Shown piece by piece: positions 50,993-59,673 of a stretch of DNA of 64,000 bases; position 1 is the stretch's first letter; each line of letters opens with the position of its first letter. Location: the NCBI GenBank assembly GCA_036504535.1, contig DASXUY010000051.1, positions 1-64,000 on the forward strand, in the 5' to 3' direction. The notes under the pieces are model-generated. The model made no database searches. It was not told where the DNA came from and was given only the letters and a program-made list of their open reading frames with translations. This DNA is from JARLGU01 sp036504535 (lineage in GTDB: Bacteria; Armatimonadota; Armatimonadia; Armatimonadales; Capsulimonadaceae). A program made the translations under genes and the position numbers.

Positions 50993-51041
50993 AGCGCTCG
51001 CCGCGCGGGCGTCCTACGCGGACAGCGCCAGCGTGCCGCTG
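50993..51041 (+). repeat. 49-bp dispersed repeat, copy 2
   Basis: It matches 47655-47703 at 44 of 49 positions, same orientation. Here it lies between divergent genes rather than at a gene 3' end. Confidence 0.75.
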
Positions 51042-51094
51042 AACCGTTGTGCTGCCGCTGTTGGTTAACAGTTGGGTAGTTGGAGATCGTAATA

Positions 51095-51640
51095 ATGGCG
51101 GAGCGACGTCCGAATGGCGACGAAAAGTTAATAACGGATCTGCCGTTGATAAAGCGGTATTCGCGCAGCAATGAAGCGGCGGATTGGCGGTTTCGGGACC
51201 ATGTGAAGCATCGGCTCAACATGTCAAATGTTCAGCTTGACGCGATTGTTCAAGAGGTGACCGACGATGTTTGGTCGCGCATCGATTGCCTCTCGTGCGG
51301 GAACTGCTGCAAGACGTTGCAGATCACGGTAGATAGGCCCGATGTACTGAGGCTGGCGAAGCGCTTGGGGGTGTCAGAGAAACAGTTTGCGCGGGACCAT
51401 GTCCGAACGGACAGAGACGGCGTTACGCACCTTCTCTCGGGACCGTGCCGGTTCCTTGGCGATGATAACAAGTGCTCGGTGTATGAGGATCGTCCGCAAG
51501 CGTGCCGCGATTTTCCCTACTTACGAGAGCCGGACTTCCGCAGCCGATCGATATCGATGATCGAGAATGCGGGAACATGCCCAATTGTGTTCAATGTGCT
51601 GCAGATACTGAAGCGAAAGCTCAATCCCGGAAAGCGCTAG
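51095..51640 (+). CDS. YkgJ-family cysteine cluster protein
   Basis: This 181-aa protein contains the family pattern CLSCGNCCKTLQI, then GPCRFLGDDNKCSVYEDRPQ followed by ACRDFP, which gathers Cys residues likely to bind a metal, either zinc or an Fe-S cluster. ATG 51095 follows GGAGAT. The function of the family is unknown. It converges with the gene at 51637 with a 4-nt overlap of stop codons. Confidence 0.88.
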   Translation: MAERRPNGDEKLITDLPLIKRYSRSNEAADWRFRDHVKHRLNMSNVQLDAIVQEVTDDVWSRIDCLSCGNCCKTLQITVDRPDVLRLAKRLGVSEKQFARDHVRTDRDGVTHLLSGPCRFLGDDNKCSVYEDRPQACRDFPYLREPDFRSRSISMIENAGTCPIVFNVLQILKRKLNPGKR

Positions 51641-52539
51641 GCCTTCCCGGGCCATGTCCACTCCGCAAGGTCGTAGCTCCAAGCGATGCCGATGCAGGCG
51701 TGCGTGTCAAAGATCACCGATTCGTCCTCGGGTCCGCTGCCGTGGAAGAACATGACGTAGGCTTCGACACCGGCGACGTCGCACAGGTCGAGCACGAAGC
51801 CTGCCGTGAGGCGGCCCTGCGCCCAGGGCCAATCGGCCTGGCCAAGAGTGAGGGTTCCCGCGTCTGTCCACGAGCGAAGGTCGGTTGAGCGCTTGATGCC
51901 GACCCCGTTTTCGGGAGAGTGGAAGAGCACGTATCCGTCGGGCTCGTTCAGCACACACACGTTTTCGCCGGATTCAAAATGGCCGTTATAGGTCCAGATC
52001 GTAAGGTCGCGTGAGCTTGACAGGCTGGCACCGTTTTGTTTGTAAAGGCACCAGTAGAGACCGGGATCATCCTTGTCGACGAGGATGTAGGGGTCAATCA
52101 TGCGCCCCATTTCAGTGTCGGGCACATCGGGGCCCTTGACGCGCAGCAGCTCTGGCTCGCTCCAAGTTTCCAGATCACCGCTACGCATGATCCAGACACG
52201 CGCGGTGTCGTTGGCGTACTTTTCGCCGTTCTGGCGTGGGTAGGTTTGCAGCGACAGCACCCACTCGCCGTTGTAGCGGACGATGCTGCCCGGTGAGCTG
52301 AAGTTCTCGGCCTGGTTGCGCCGCGTGAGGATGCGCGGCGGTGACCATTTGAGCAAATCGGTTGACGTGCTCTTGGCGAGGTAAAGGTACACCGCGCCGT
52401 CGGTTTCGACGGTCACAAGGGTGTAGAACAGGTGCAGGACACCGTTATCGTAAACGGCGCAGGGGTCGCGGTACGCGGTGGTGGCGTCGCCAGCGATGAG
52501 GATGGGCGACGGTAGGCTAGAAAGGTCGAAGGTCGGCAT
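51637..52539 (-). CDS. Five-bladed beta-propeller glycosidase, GH43/GH32-like
   Basis: This 300-aa protein shows repeated blades: AYRDPCAVYDNGVLHLFYTL, then FSSPGSIVRYNGEWVLSLQT, GRMIDPYILVDKDDPGLYW and a C-terminal FDTHACIGIAWSYDLAEW. RDP in the first blade fits the catalytic base Asp of clan GH-F/J, and the later ID(P) fits the second Asp. No signal peptide is visible. ATG 52539 (MPTFDLSS) was preferred. It lies at the downstream end of the glycan locus. Confidence 0.75.
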   Translation of the reverse strand: MPTFDLSSLPSPILIAGDATTAYRDPCAVYDNGVLHLFYTLVTVETDGAVYLYLAKSTSTDLLKWSPPRILTRRNQAENFSSPGSIVRYNGEWVLSLQTYPRQNGEKYANDTARVWIMRSGDLETWSEPELLRVKGPDVPDTEMGRMIDPYILVDKDDPGLYWCLYKQNGASLSSSRDLTIWTYNGHFESGENVCVLNEPDGYVLFHSPENGVGIKRSTDLRSWTDAGTLTLGQADWPWAQGRLTAGFVLDLCDVAGVEAYVMFFHGSGPEDESVIFDTHACIGIAWSYDLAEWTWPGKA

Positions 52540-52560
52540 GCGGTAAGGATACCTTACCAC

Positions 52561-52946
52561 CCGGCTTGGCTCGGACCCTTTGCGCGCATCGAAGAGGGCA
52601 GTGGCATGCCGACCTCAGCCTCTCACGAGGAACAGCCTGTCCGTGGCGAGGGTTGGCGGCAATTTTTTCGGGGAACGCCTCCTCGAAGGCGACCCCAAAC
52701 ATTGGCGTAACGCCACGATTGGGATGTAGCATAGTGGTTTTGGCCGGTTGGTCTGGAGGCTTCTACGGCGCGAACATGTGGTGTCGCCTTCTGCGGGCCA
52801 TTCGCCAGGCTGGGTTCGTTCGGAGAGGTGGCGATGTCGACCACTCTTAGCAAAGAAGGCATTTTGCTTTTCCCAGGCACCGATTCATCGGATGCATGCC
52901 GCATGCCCCAGCACCAAGCGGTATGCTTGGTGCGGGGATGCGTTGC
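52561..52946. other. Intergenic region with a strong hairpin
   Basis: About 385 bp without a convincing gene. At its right end CCCCAGCACCAAGC (about 52908-52921) pairs with GCTTGGTGCGGGG (about 52927-52939), just 3' of the GH42-like gene, without a T-run. The rest is GC-rich and may contain decayed repeats. Confidence 0.45.
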
Positions 52947-55900
52947 CTATGGCAAAGGATCGAGGCGGAAGAGGCGGGTCTCGCCTGCGATCAGGTCGGC
53001 GGAGATACCTTGCGTGGCGATTTGCTCGCGGGTGAGCACCGCATCGTAGCCCTGTGAGAGAAGCGGCGTTATGTCGCGGACTCGGTATTTCGCGGCCGTG
53101 AGGCCGGGGATCGCAATTGAGCCGCGTGTTCGAACCGCTGTCTTTTGCTTGTCGGCGTTAGGATAGTTGCTTGTCCATCCCGTGCCTTCGTTGCGCAAGA
53201 CGGCCCACCGGGTAGCGTCTTTGACGTCGATGAAGCCTCGGAACGTGTCCGGGGTGATCGTGTATGGCTGCGGCTCGATCTGCTTGGGAGTGGCAACTGC
53301 GGGCGCTGCCCACTTGGCTATGTCGGCAAGCTCGTCCTTCCAGTTGAACCAGTCGGGAGTGCCCCACAGCATGACCACCTGGCCATTGCCGACCTGGTGC
53401 AGGGTCGCAGCTGGGCCGCCATCGCTAAACGACGCAAGCACCGTTCCGCCTGGCACCGATTGCTCGCGGTACCGGCCGAATATGAAGTACGGCAGCGTGT
53501 GTGCCCAGTCACCCCACGTGTCGCGGTTGTACATGCTGTACGGGCCAAGTCGGAAGACGAGTGTGCGACCACTGGCAAACACAGCGGATCCGTCAGTCTT
53601 GGCGCTGGCGGTTTGTCCCGCTTGGCCGAGCGACTGCTGCCCGGGATTGCCCTGCCCGGTCACGTCCCACGGATAGAACGCGGTGTAGTCGCGGGCAAGC
53701 TTGAACTCGGGGCTCATGTTCCAAGTGGATTTCGGCACGGGCAGCCCAAGGAGACGCGTCAACACATGCTCGCCATCCGAGGGTTCGGTGGAATAGTTGC
53801 CGCCTGTCGGGGCCAGTACGAGCTTGCCGCCGTTCTTAACGTAGGTTACGAGCCGCTGCATAGCGTCCATCGGCAAGATGCGGGCAGTCGGATCGACCAC
53901 GATGCACGGCAGGACTGAGAGTTCGTCAGCCGTCGCCGTTTCATCAATCAGCTTATGCGGCGCCGCTGTGGCGCGGTCAGCGAGCTGCTGGTAATCGTCG
54001 AGGCGCGGCGTATGGAAGGATCGTATCCCATACCGTATGCTCGCCTTCGAGTAGAGCAGTCCAACGACCGGCGGAGCCTCGCTTGCGGCGTGAACGACAG
54101 TTGCTTTGCCGAGGTCGCCCTGGAAAAGAGCCAGCCACCCGGCAAGCGATTGCGTTCCCGTCGTTCGGTCGGCATTGCCGCTTTCGTCCCAGCGCCAGTG
54201 CGGCATCCAGAAATGCTGGACGTTGAGGTTATTCTGCGAAAGCAGATTACTCATGCACATCGCCGTATAGTAGGGTGTGTAGAACGACATCTGAATGCTT
54301 TCAGCGCGCTTCGGGAACGGATAGGGTTTGGTGTATCCGTCGAGCGAGCCTTCCGACGAACCCGCACAGACGAACATGTCGTGATCTTTGTAGTACTGAT
54401 CGCTCAGATACCGTCCATGGGTTCCAATTGGCCGGCGGTCGTCGTATTTGCGGATCGTGCCAGCGACGAGGTCGCTGAAGAAGCTTTCCTGACACCATGT
54501 GCGGAAGTCAAGGAAGTCTCGCCATTCGGGTCGCGGGTCGGGCTTTTCGATTGATCCGATGCCAAGGAATAGGTCGGTTCTGGGAAGCTGAACATCGTCC
54601 CACGTCCCCAGCTTCGTATGCCATCGAGTGCTCAGGTCTGGCAGTGAGAAGCCGCGGACATCGCGTAGATAGCGCCGGAAGCCATCTTCGGATGACTTGG
54701 AGTAGTCGACGTAGTGCCCCATCCAGGGGTGGTCGGCCCAGAAATGGTCGAAGAAGATCGACAGCGAGCTGTAGGCGACGAGAGTTGGGTTGTTTCGGTA
54801 TCGAAGCGCAAGCTGTGTCAGGAATTCGCCGTAGTGTGTGTGTAGCGCCCTAGACGACGGGCTCTTGAGGACATCGTTTCCACCGCGGCCCCAGAGTCCG
54901 TTGACCATACCTTCCTCGTCGGCCTGGCCTTCCTCTTCCATCCACACAGGGATGCGGGTGCAGTCGACATTGATCATGGCGTGGAGGCCGTGCTTGGCAA
55001 TGAGGGCTAATCGGGCATCGACCTGATCCCACCAGTAGACACCGGGCATGGGTTCGATATCTGGCCACCGCGGAAACAGCTCAATGGTGTTGACGTTCTG
55101 CCGCTTGACGTCTTCAATCCACGCTTCGAACTTAGCAAGATCGGTATTCTGGGTGTACCGCGGGTCCCACTCGGCGCAGCATAAGAGGTGATTGCCATTT
55201 TCGAAGATGTCAGCGTAGCGTAGCACTTTGTCGCGGTTAGTCCACGGTGTCGCGGCAAGCAGTTCCTGCTGTCCGACCAGTTGCGTGATGTGGTCAAGTT
55301 CGCGAGCACCGGACTTGAGCGACAAGTCAAGCTGCTGCATCGGTGTCGCGGCATCCAGCGTCAGCGGAAGCGAGATATCGCAATAGTCGGCTCCGGCTGC
55401 CCACTCAACGGCGTACTTTTCGGGAGTACCGATGGCGTCGCTTGGATACTTGCTGCGCGAAACGGTAAGCGTCGTATCGGCGGGCGTTGCGCCGTCTGGC
55501 CGCCAAACGCGCACCTTACAGGTGGTCAACTCGCCGGGCGTATAGACGTTGGTCGGTCGCTGTGGATTGAGGACCAGGAGTGCGCCCAGGGGGCGTACGG
55601 CACCTGACAGCACGGGCATTTGCGCCAGTTCACCACGGACAACCTTGACGCTGTTCGCTGCGAACCGAATCGGCCTGGTCGCTTCCTTGATCTTGTAGGT
55701 GATCCAATACTGGCCCTTCGCAGTCAGCGGCATCTCTAGCGACTGGAACTTCGCGGCAACGCCATTATCGTAATTCGGCACTGTCCACTGTCCCTGGGCG
55801 ACTGGGCGACCATAGAAGTCGCTACGAGCCTGCCACGTGATCGTGTAGTCGCCCTTGCTGTCGAGAATGTCGCCCGCCATGATGAAGGGGGCCCTGCCGA

Positions 55901-56588
55901 ACGGCACCTCGCCAAAAACGTACCGCTGGCCGAGTTCGCTTTGCCAATAGTATTTGCTCTTCTCACGGGCCACGCTATCGGCGAACACCGATCCGATTTC
56001 GACATTGACTGGCTTCTTGATGTCGGCCTTGCTGGAAACGTGAAGCGTTACGCCCTCGAACTGAAGCGGGGCGACAGGGAGATGATGCTGCAAGCCGCTT
56101 TCGACGCGAATGAGCACCTCATCGAGCCGCCCCATTTCACCGCCACGTAGACGAGGGCATTCGATGTAGCTCCAAGCGCCGGGGATGGGCGACGATCCGT
56201 ATTGGGCGTAGCTATAGCCGACACCGGTAGCGTCGCGAAGCAGGAACCGAACGCCGGCGGTCTTGTCGGTTGTGAATCGCTGTGACGTGTAAAACCACAT
56301 GCCAACGCGGCGTGACGTGGCAGGGATAGACACGGGCTTCTTAAGCTTCACCGTTATCACGGTATCGTCAGCAGGCTTATCGATCGCAATCGCGACGCCG
56401 TCGCCTTTCGCGCTAGGCGCAAGCGTTGCGGGGCTTCCAATCGAGGACGACACCGTCCATTGCGCCGGTTCGTTCGGCAAGTTGAGCGACGTAAAATCGG
56501 TGGCTCCAGCGGCCAGCAAAGGGCCAGCGGCAACGCAGGCACCGAGAGCAGCGGTGGCGCGCAGGGTCAGCTTCTTGTTATGGTTCAT
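52947..56588 (-). CDS. Very large secreted GH42-like protein lacking the usual acid/base Glu
   Basis: This 1213-aa protein has a signal peptide (RATAALGACVAAGPLLAAG), then beta-sandwich regions (about 30-440), a GH42-type barrel from about 450 (TIELFPRWPDIEPMPGVYWW at 501-520) and a C-terminal beta-galactosidase trimerisation/GATase-like region (LVTYVKNGGKLVLAPTGGNY). In GH42 enzymes the strand after YRNNP normally reads VxAWQIDNE; here it is TLVAYSSLSIFFDHFW, with no Asn-Glu pair. It is therefore either inactive, a relative with another catalytic layout, or a distinct family. It is last in the run begun by the regulator. Confidence 0.75.
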   Translation of the reverse strand: MNHNKKLTLRATAALGACVAAGPLLAAGATDFTSLNLPNEPAQWTVSSSIGSPATLAPSAKGDGVAIAIDKPADDTVITVKLKKPVSIPATSRRVGMWFYTSQRFTTDKTAGVRFLLRDATGVGYSYAQYGSSPIPGAWSYIECPRLRGGEMGRLDEVLIRVESGLQHHLPVAPLQFEGVTLHVSSKADIKKPVNVEIGSVFADSVAREKSKYYWQSELGQRYVFGEVPFGRAPFIMAGDILDSKGDYTITWQARSDFYGRPVAQGQWTVPNYDNGVAAKFQSLEMPLTAKGQYWITYKIKEATRPIRFAANSVKVVRGELAQMPVLSGAVRPLGALLVLNPQRPTNVYTPGELTTCKVRVWRPDGATPADTTLTVSRSKYPSDAIGTPEKYAVEWAAGADYCDISLPLTLDAATPMQQLDLSLKSGARELDHITQLVGQQELLAATPWTNRDKVLRYADIFENGNHLLCCAEWDPRYTQNTDLAKFEAWIEDVKRQNVNTIELFPRWPDIEPMPGVYWWDQVDARLALIAKHGLHAMINVDCTRIPVWMEEEGQADEEGMVNGLWGRGGNDVLKSPSSRALHTHYGEFLTQLALRYRNNPTLVAYSSLSIFFDHFWADHPWMGHYVDYSKSSEDGFRRYLRDVRGFSLPDLSTRWHTKLGTWDDVQLPRTDLFLGIGSIEKPDPRPEWRDFLDFRTWCQESFFSDLVAGTIRKYDDRRPIGTHGRYLSDQYYKDHDMFVCAGSSEGSLDGYTKPYPFPKRAESIQMSFYTPYYTAMCMSNLLSQNNLNVQHFWMPHWRWDESGNADRTTGTQSLAGWLALFQGDLGKATVVHAASEAPPVVGLLYSKASIRYGIRSFHTPRLDDYQQLADRATAAPHKLIDETATADELSVLPCIVVDPTARILPMDAMQRLVTYVKNGGKLVLAPTGGNYSTEPSDGEHVLTRLLGLPVPKSTWNMSPEFKLARDYTAFYPWDVTGQGNPGQQSLGQAGQTASAKTDGSAVFASGRTLVFRLGPYSMYNRDTWGDWAHTLPYFIFGRYREQSVPGGTVLASFSDGGPAATLHQVGNGQVVMLWGTPDWFNWKDELADIAKWAAPAVATPKQIEPQPYTITPDTFRGFIDVKDATRWAVLRNEGTGWTSNYPNADKQKTAVRTRGSIAIPGLTAAKYRVRDITPLLSQGYDAVLTREQIATQGISADLIAGETRLFRLDPLP

Positions 56589-56637
56589 GTTCAGTCTTTC
56601 TGTTGCATTAGGCTTGGAGGTGAAGATGTAGATATAG

Positions 56638-56796
56638 GATCGCTCAAGCCGCGAGGGCTTTTCTTCTCGCTTCGCTCCCTCTGTCGCAATACGCAGGCCC
56701 TGTTGCTTCCCGTCAAAAATCTCAACGCCTTGCTACGAGAAACCAACGTACGGCCACCCTTTTCTAAAGAATGCCCCGGCGGCACGAGCCGTCCTG
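56638..56796 (-). repeat. 3'-proximal GC repeats after the GH71/99-like gene
   Basis: On the minus strand, the stop at 56799 is followed by CAGGACGGCTCGTGCCGCCG then GGGCATTC (56796-56770), matching the type at 50018. A second piece with CTTTTCTTCTCGCTTCGCTC lies at 56658-56677. Confidence 0.55.
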
Positions 56797-56798
56797 AA

Positions 56799-58781
56799 TC
56801 ACTTGACGTCAGGATCGTACGACATCACTGAAATGCGCGAGAAGTCGCTGTCTCCACCGGTGGCCCACAGCCCGCATTGGCCGCAGTTGACATATTTGTT
56901 TAGCTTATGGTTCGGCCAGTCGGCGACTTGCCCTACGGTCTTGCCGTCGATGTAGCCGATGCGGTAGTCGCCGACAATATCGAACCGCAGGGTGTGAGCA
57001 CCGCTAGCAACCGGGCCGTCGATGAGGACGGTGTCGGCCCCGCTAACGCGTTTCGTTATCTGCCAGCGATTACCCTCTTTAGCCGACTTGATCGAGAACC
57101 CGTAGAGGAACTTGCCGTCTTCGGTTGCCTGAAGGACAACTCCCGCTTCGCCTGCAGCAGGCGGCGCGACCTTCGCAGTGATCGAACTATCGCTCAATTC
57201 TATCATGTTGCCGAACTGGGTGAGACCACTGCCGGTTCGCTTGTCTCCCGCCCCAGTCCACTTCCCGGTAACGTCTGCCCACTTATCCATCGCCACGGGC
57301 CGAGGCGGATGGGCGGAATCTGCGCCGATGTACCACAGGTTCTGACGCGCTGTCTTGTCGGCGATGGGGACCGGCGAGACGGTGCTGGCGACGGTTTTGC
57401 CTCGCCGCTCAATGCGCGCGGACTGGATGCCTAGGGAGAATGGCGCCTTGAATGCCTGGGGGCCAGCGGGAACATCCTTCTTGAACGTCTGATCGCCAGT
57501 TTGGATAACAATGGTTGCAGGCTTGGTTAGAAAGGCTATGGCTTCGACGACATCGTTGGCTTTGGTGAACTGGACCTTTTCGGCGGTCTGCACCTGGTAG
57601 TCGACGAGGGTCGGCTTGGCGTCGTACGGATGCGGGCGGTGCAGGATCTCGATGATGTCCTGCTTGATCTCAGGCTGCTTGCCGGTTTTGAACCAATCGG
57701 CGTAGTAGCGCGTGATCGGCTGCCACGCCATAAAGTGGTTGTCGGAGGGTCCGATACCTGTCTCGCCCCAATCGTTCCACGTGACCAGCATGAGCCACCG
57801 ATATCGGTCGCGGTGGGTGATGTTGTATTCCCAGTGACGGCGGTAGTACTCGCTCACATCCATGTCGCCATTACTGTACTTCCACCCACGGTTGTAGTAG
57901 AGGAAGGCGTTTTCGCCCATCAGCATGAGCGATTTGGGCCAGTAGGCCAGTTGGCGATCATACAGCTTCTCTTCCATCATTGGGGTGAACGAGCCTGCAG
58001 CGAAGCTCATCGTCTGTATGCCAGCCTCGGGATCGTTCAGGTACGGGAACTCATAGGCCTTGCTCCAGACTCCGACAGACGGCGCGAACGCGATGGGCTG
58101 CCCCTGGTCGGCGAACCAGTCGACAAGCTCCCGTTTGAGCGCGACAGAGACCAACTCGTTGTTCATGGTAGGCAGCCTGCCGTTGGGGCTCGGGCTGGTA
58201 GCACCGTACGGAAAAACGACCGGTTTGCCGTCATAGGTGAGAAACGCTGGCGACTTGAGGCCGATATCTACCCAACTCTTGATCTTAACTCGCGAATCGG
58301 GGCGCTCCAGGGGCGATTTGAGCGTCGCAAAGTCAGGCATGATGCCGATCTTGAAGTCGCCGACGATTTCGGCGGCCTTCAGGAGTGTGCGCCACGTTTT
58401 GCGGTAGCTTTTCGGCCCAGGCGAATCGTCGTCGCCAAGCTCATCGACCAGAAAGCCGTCCAAGCCGTATTGCTTGGCGATCTTGATGTCCGCCACGAAT
58501 GTCGCCAACGCTGGGTCGGCACGATCAATCGGGCCGAGGATGGGGCGCGCTGTGATCCCGCTTCGCACGTTTGTCTGAGGTGCTATCGGTGCCGCGTACC
58601 AGTAGGGATCGTCGGGGTTGTAGCCGTACGCAAAGTAGCACGGCATGTAGTGGGCGAATACCATGTATGGCCCTGACCCTGGCGCTGGGCCATTGATGTG
58701 CTGATCGGCTGCGTTGGAGGGAAGCGTCGCGACCATCCCGAGGATAGTCGCGGCGATGCGAACGAGGAGGTATTTTTTCAT
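56799..58781 (-). CDS. Secreted GH71/GH99-like glycosidase with C-terminal concanavalin-type domain
   Basis: This 660-aa protein has a signal peptide (LLVRIAATILGMVATLPSNA). The catalytic barrel opens with YMVFAHYMPCYFAYGY, then IKIAKQYGLDGFLVDELGDD, IGIMPDFATLK, and TWNDWGETGIGPSDNH, patterns shared by GH71 (alpha-1,3-glucanase) and GH99 (endo-mannan-type) enzymes. The last 170 residues (WADVTGKWTGAGDK... to DFSRISVMSYD) resemble the DUF1080/LamG sugar-binding fold. Substrate uncertain: an alpha-glucan or alpha-mannan. It lies 25 bp downstream of the prepilin gene. Confidence 0.78.
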   Translation of the reverse strand: MKKYLLVRIAATILGMVATLPSNAADQHINGPAPGSGPYMVFAHYMPCYFAYGYNPDDPYWYAAPIAPQTNVRSGITARPILGPIDRADPALATFVADIKIAKQYGLDGFLVDELGDDDSPGPKSYRKTWRTLLKAAEIVGDFKIGIMPDFATLKSPLERPDSRVKIKSWVDIGLKSPAFLTYDGKPVVFPYGATSPSPNGRLPTMNNELVSVALKRELVDWFADQGQPIAFAPSVGVWSKAYEFPYLNDPEAGIQTMSFAAGSFTPMMEEKLYDRQLAYWPKSLMLMGENAFLYYNRGWKYSNGDMDVSEYYRRHWEYNITHRDRYRWLMLVTWNDWGETGIGPSDNHFMAWQPITRYYADWFKTGKQPEIKQDIIEILHRPHPYDAKPTLVDYQVQTAEKVQFTKANDVVEAIAFLTKPATIVIQTGDQTFKKDVPAGPQAFKAPFSLGIQSARIERRGKTVASTVSPVPIADKTARQNLWYIGADSAHPPRPVAMDKWADVTGKWTGAGDKRTGSGLTQFGNMIELSDSSITAKVAPPAAGEAGVVLQATEDGKFLYGFSIKSAKEGNRWQITKRVSGADTVLIDGPVASGAHTLRFDIVGDYRIGYIDGKTVGQVADWPNHKLNKYVNCGQCGLWATGGDSDFSRISVMSYDPDVK

Positions 58782-58806
58782 GGTCTTGCTTTTGTTTCTA
58801 GCCCGA

Positions 58807-59637
58807 TTACTGCAGGTTGAATGTGGCCTGAACTGCCTGGTCCGTGCAGGTAGTCATGGCAGCGATGACGCTTCCGCTGGAGATCTGCCCGCCGCAGTTC
58901 CCGCCCAGCGGGTTACTGGCAGCAAGGCCGGTGTTCAGGTAGCCCCCGGCTACGGTTTGCGGCATGAGCCATTTAACGTGCCCGTCGGCGAAGAGGAAGA
59001 CGGAGCCGCCACTGTGCCGCCCAGTTTCATCTTTGAGGAGGTTTGCGGGAATGACACCGAGGTCACCATGCAATCGTCCCGACGCGTACCACTGCTGGCC
59101 GTTGTTCAGGTTAGCCGCCCCTGTGCACGTTCCGTATGCGGCTCGTGATATCGTTTCGCACGAGAAATCAAGGCATGGGCTGACGGGTGTGAAAGTTTGC
59201 TTGTTGTATATCTCGAACGCGTAGATCGTCTTTGCGGCGGCTATGACCTGGTTGACCTGAACGGGCTTCGTGGAATTCGTCCCCTGATCAGAAAACTGCA
59301 TGTTCAAAACATACGATATCGACGGCTTGCTCGTCGGGTTCGCCGTATCGCTGGGGCATACGAACGCGCCAGTTGCTTTGACGTACGGATAGATGCTGCC
59401 CGCCCATCCCATTCCGGCTTTACCGGAGGATAGCTGGCCGATGGGATAGCATTCGTCGAAGTCCTGGACGTACTGCATGACGCCTAGGCCGATCTGCTTC
59501 TCATTTGAAGCGCAGGTGGTTTGCCTGGCCTTTTCTCGCGCTGTAGCGAAGACCGGGAAAAGTATAGCTGCCAATATAGCTATAATCGCTATAACTACGA
59601 GAAGCTCTATCAATGTGAACGCTTTGGCTGTCTTCAT
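58807..59637 (-). CDS. DUF1559-type type II pseudopilin
   Basis: This 276-aa protein has the class III prepilin leader, short and basic (MKTAKA) before FTLIELLVVIAIIAILAAIL, cut after Ala with Phe+1 and Glu+5. The tail has HSGGSVFLFADG, an exact H-X9-DG motif of the DUF1559 family. These are very abundant in Planctomycetes, Armatimonadota and similar groups, and may form surface appendages that display or bind polysaccharides. GGAGGAA lies just before the ATG. It is between the regulator and the glycosidases in one operon. Confidence 0.92.
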   Translation of the reverse strand: MKTAKAFTLIELLVVIAIIAILAAILFPVFATAREKARQTTCASNEKQIGLGVMQYVQDFDECYPIGQLSSGKAGMGWAGSIYPYVKATGAFVCPSDTANPTSKPSISYVLNMQFSDQGTNSTKPVQVNQVIAAAKTIYAFEIYNKQTFTPVSPCLDFSCETISRAAYGTCTGAANLNNGQQWYASGRLHGDLGVIPANLLKDETGRHSGGSVFLFADGHVKWLMPQTVAGGYLNTGLAASNPLGGNCGGQISSGSVIAAMTTCTDQAVQATFNLQ

Positions 59638-59673
59638 CGTGTTCCTCCAAGAAAGTAAACGTACAAATGCAGA

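Noticed and set aside
52623..52904. Open frame of 93 codons on the minus strand
   Set aside because: Unlikely composition, no ribosome site, no domain; sits in a repeat-rich spacer.
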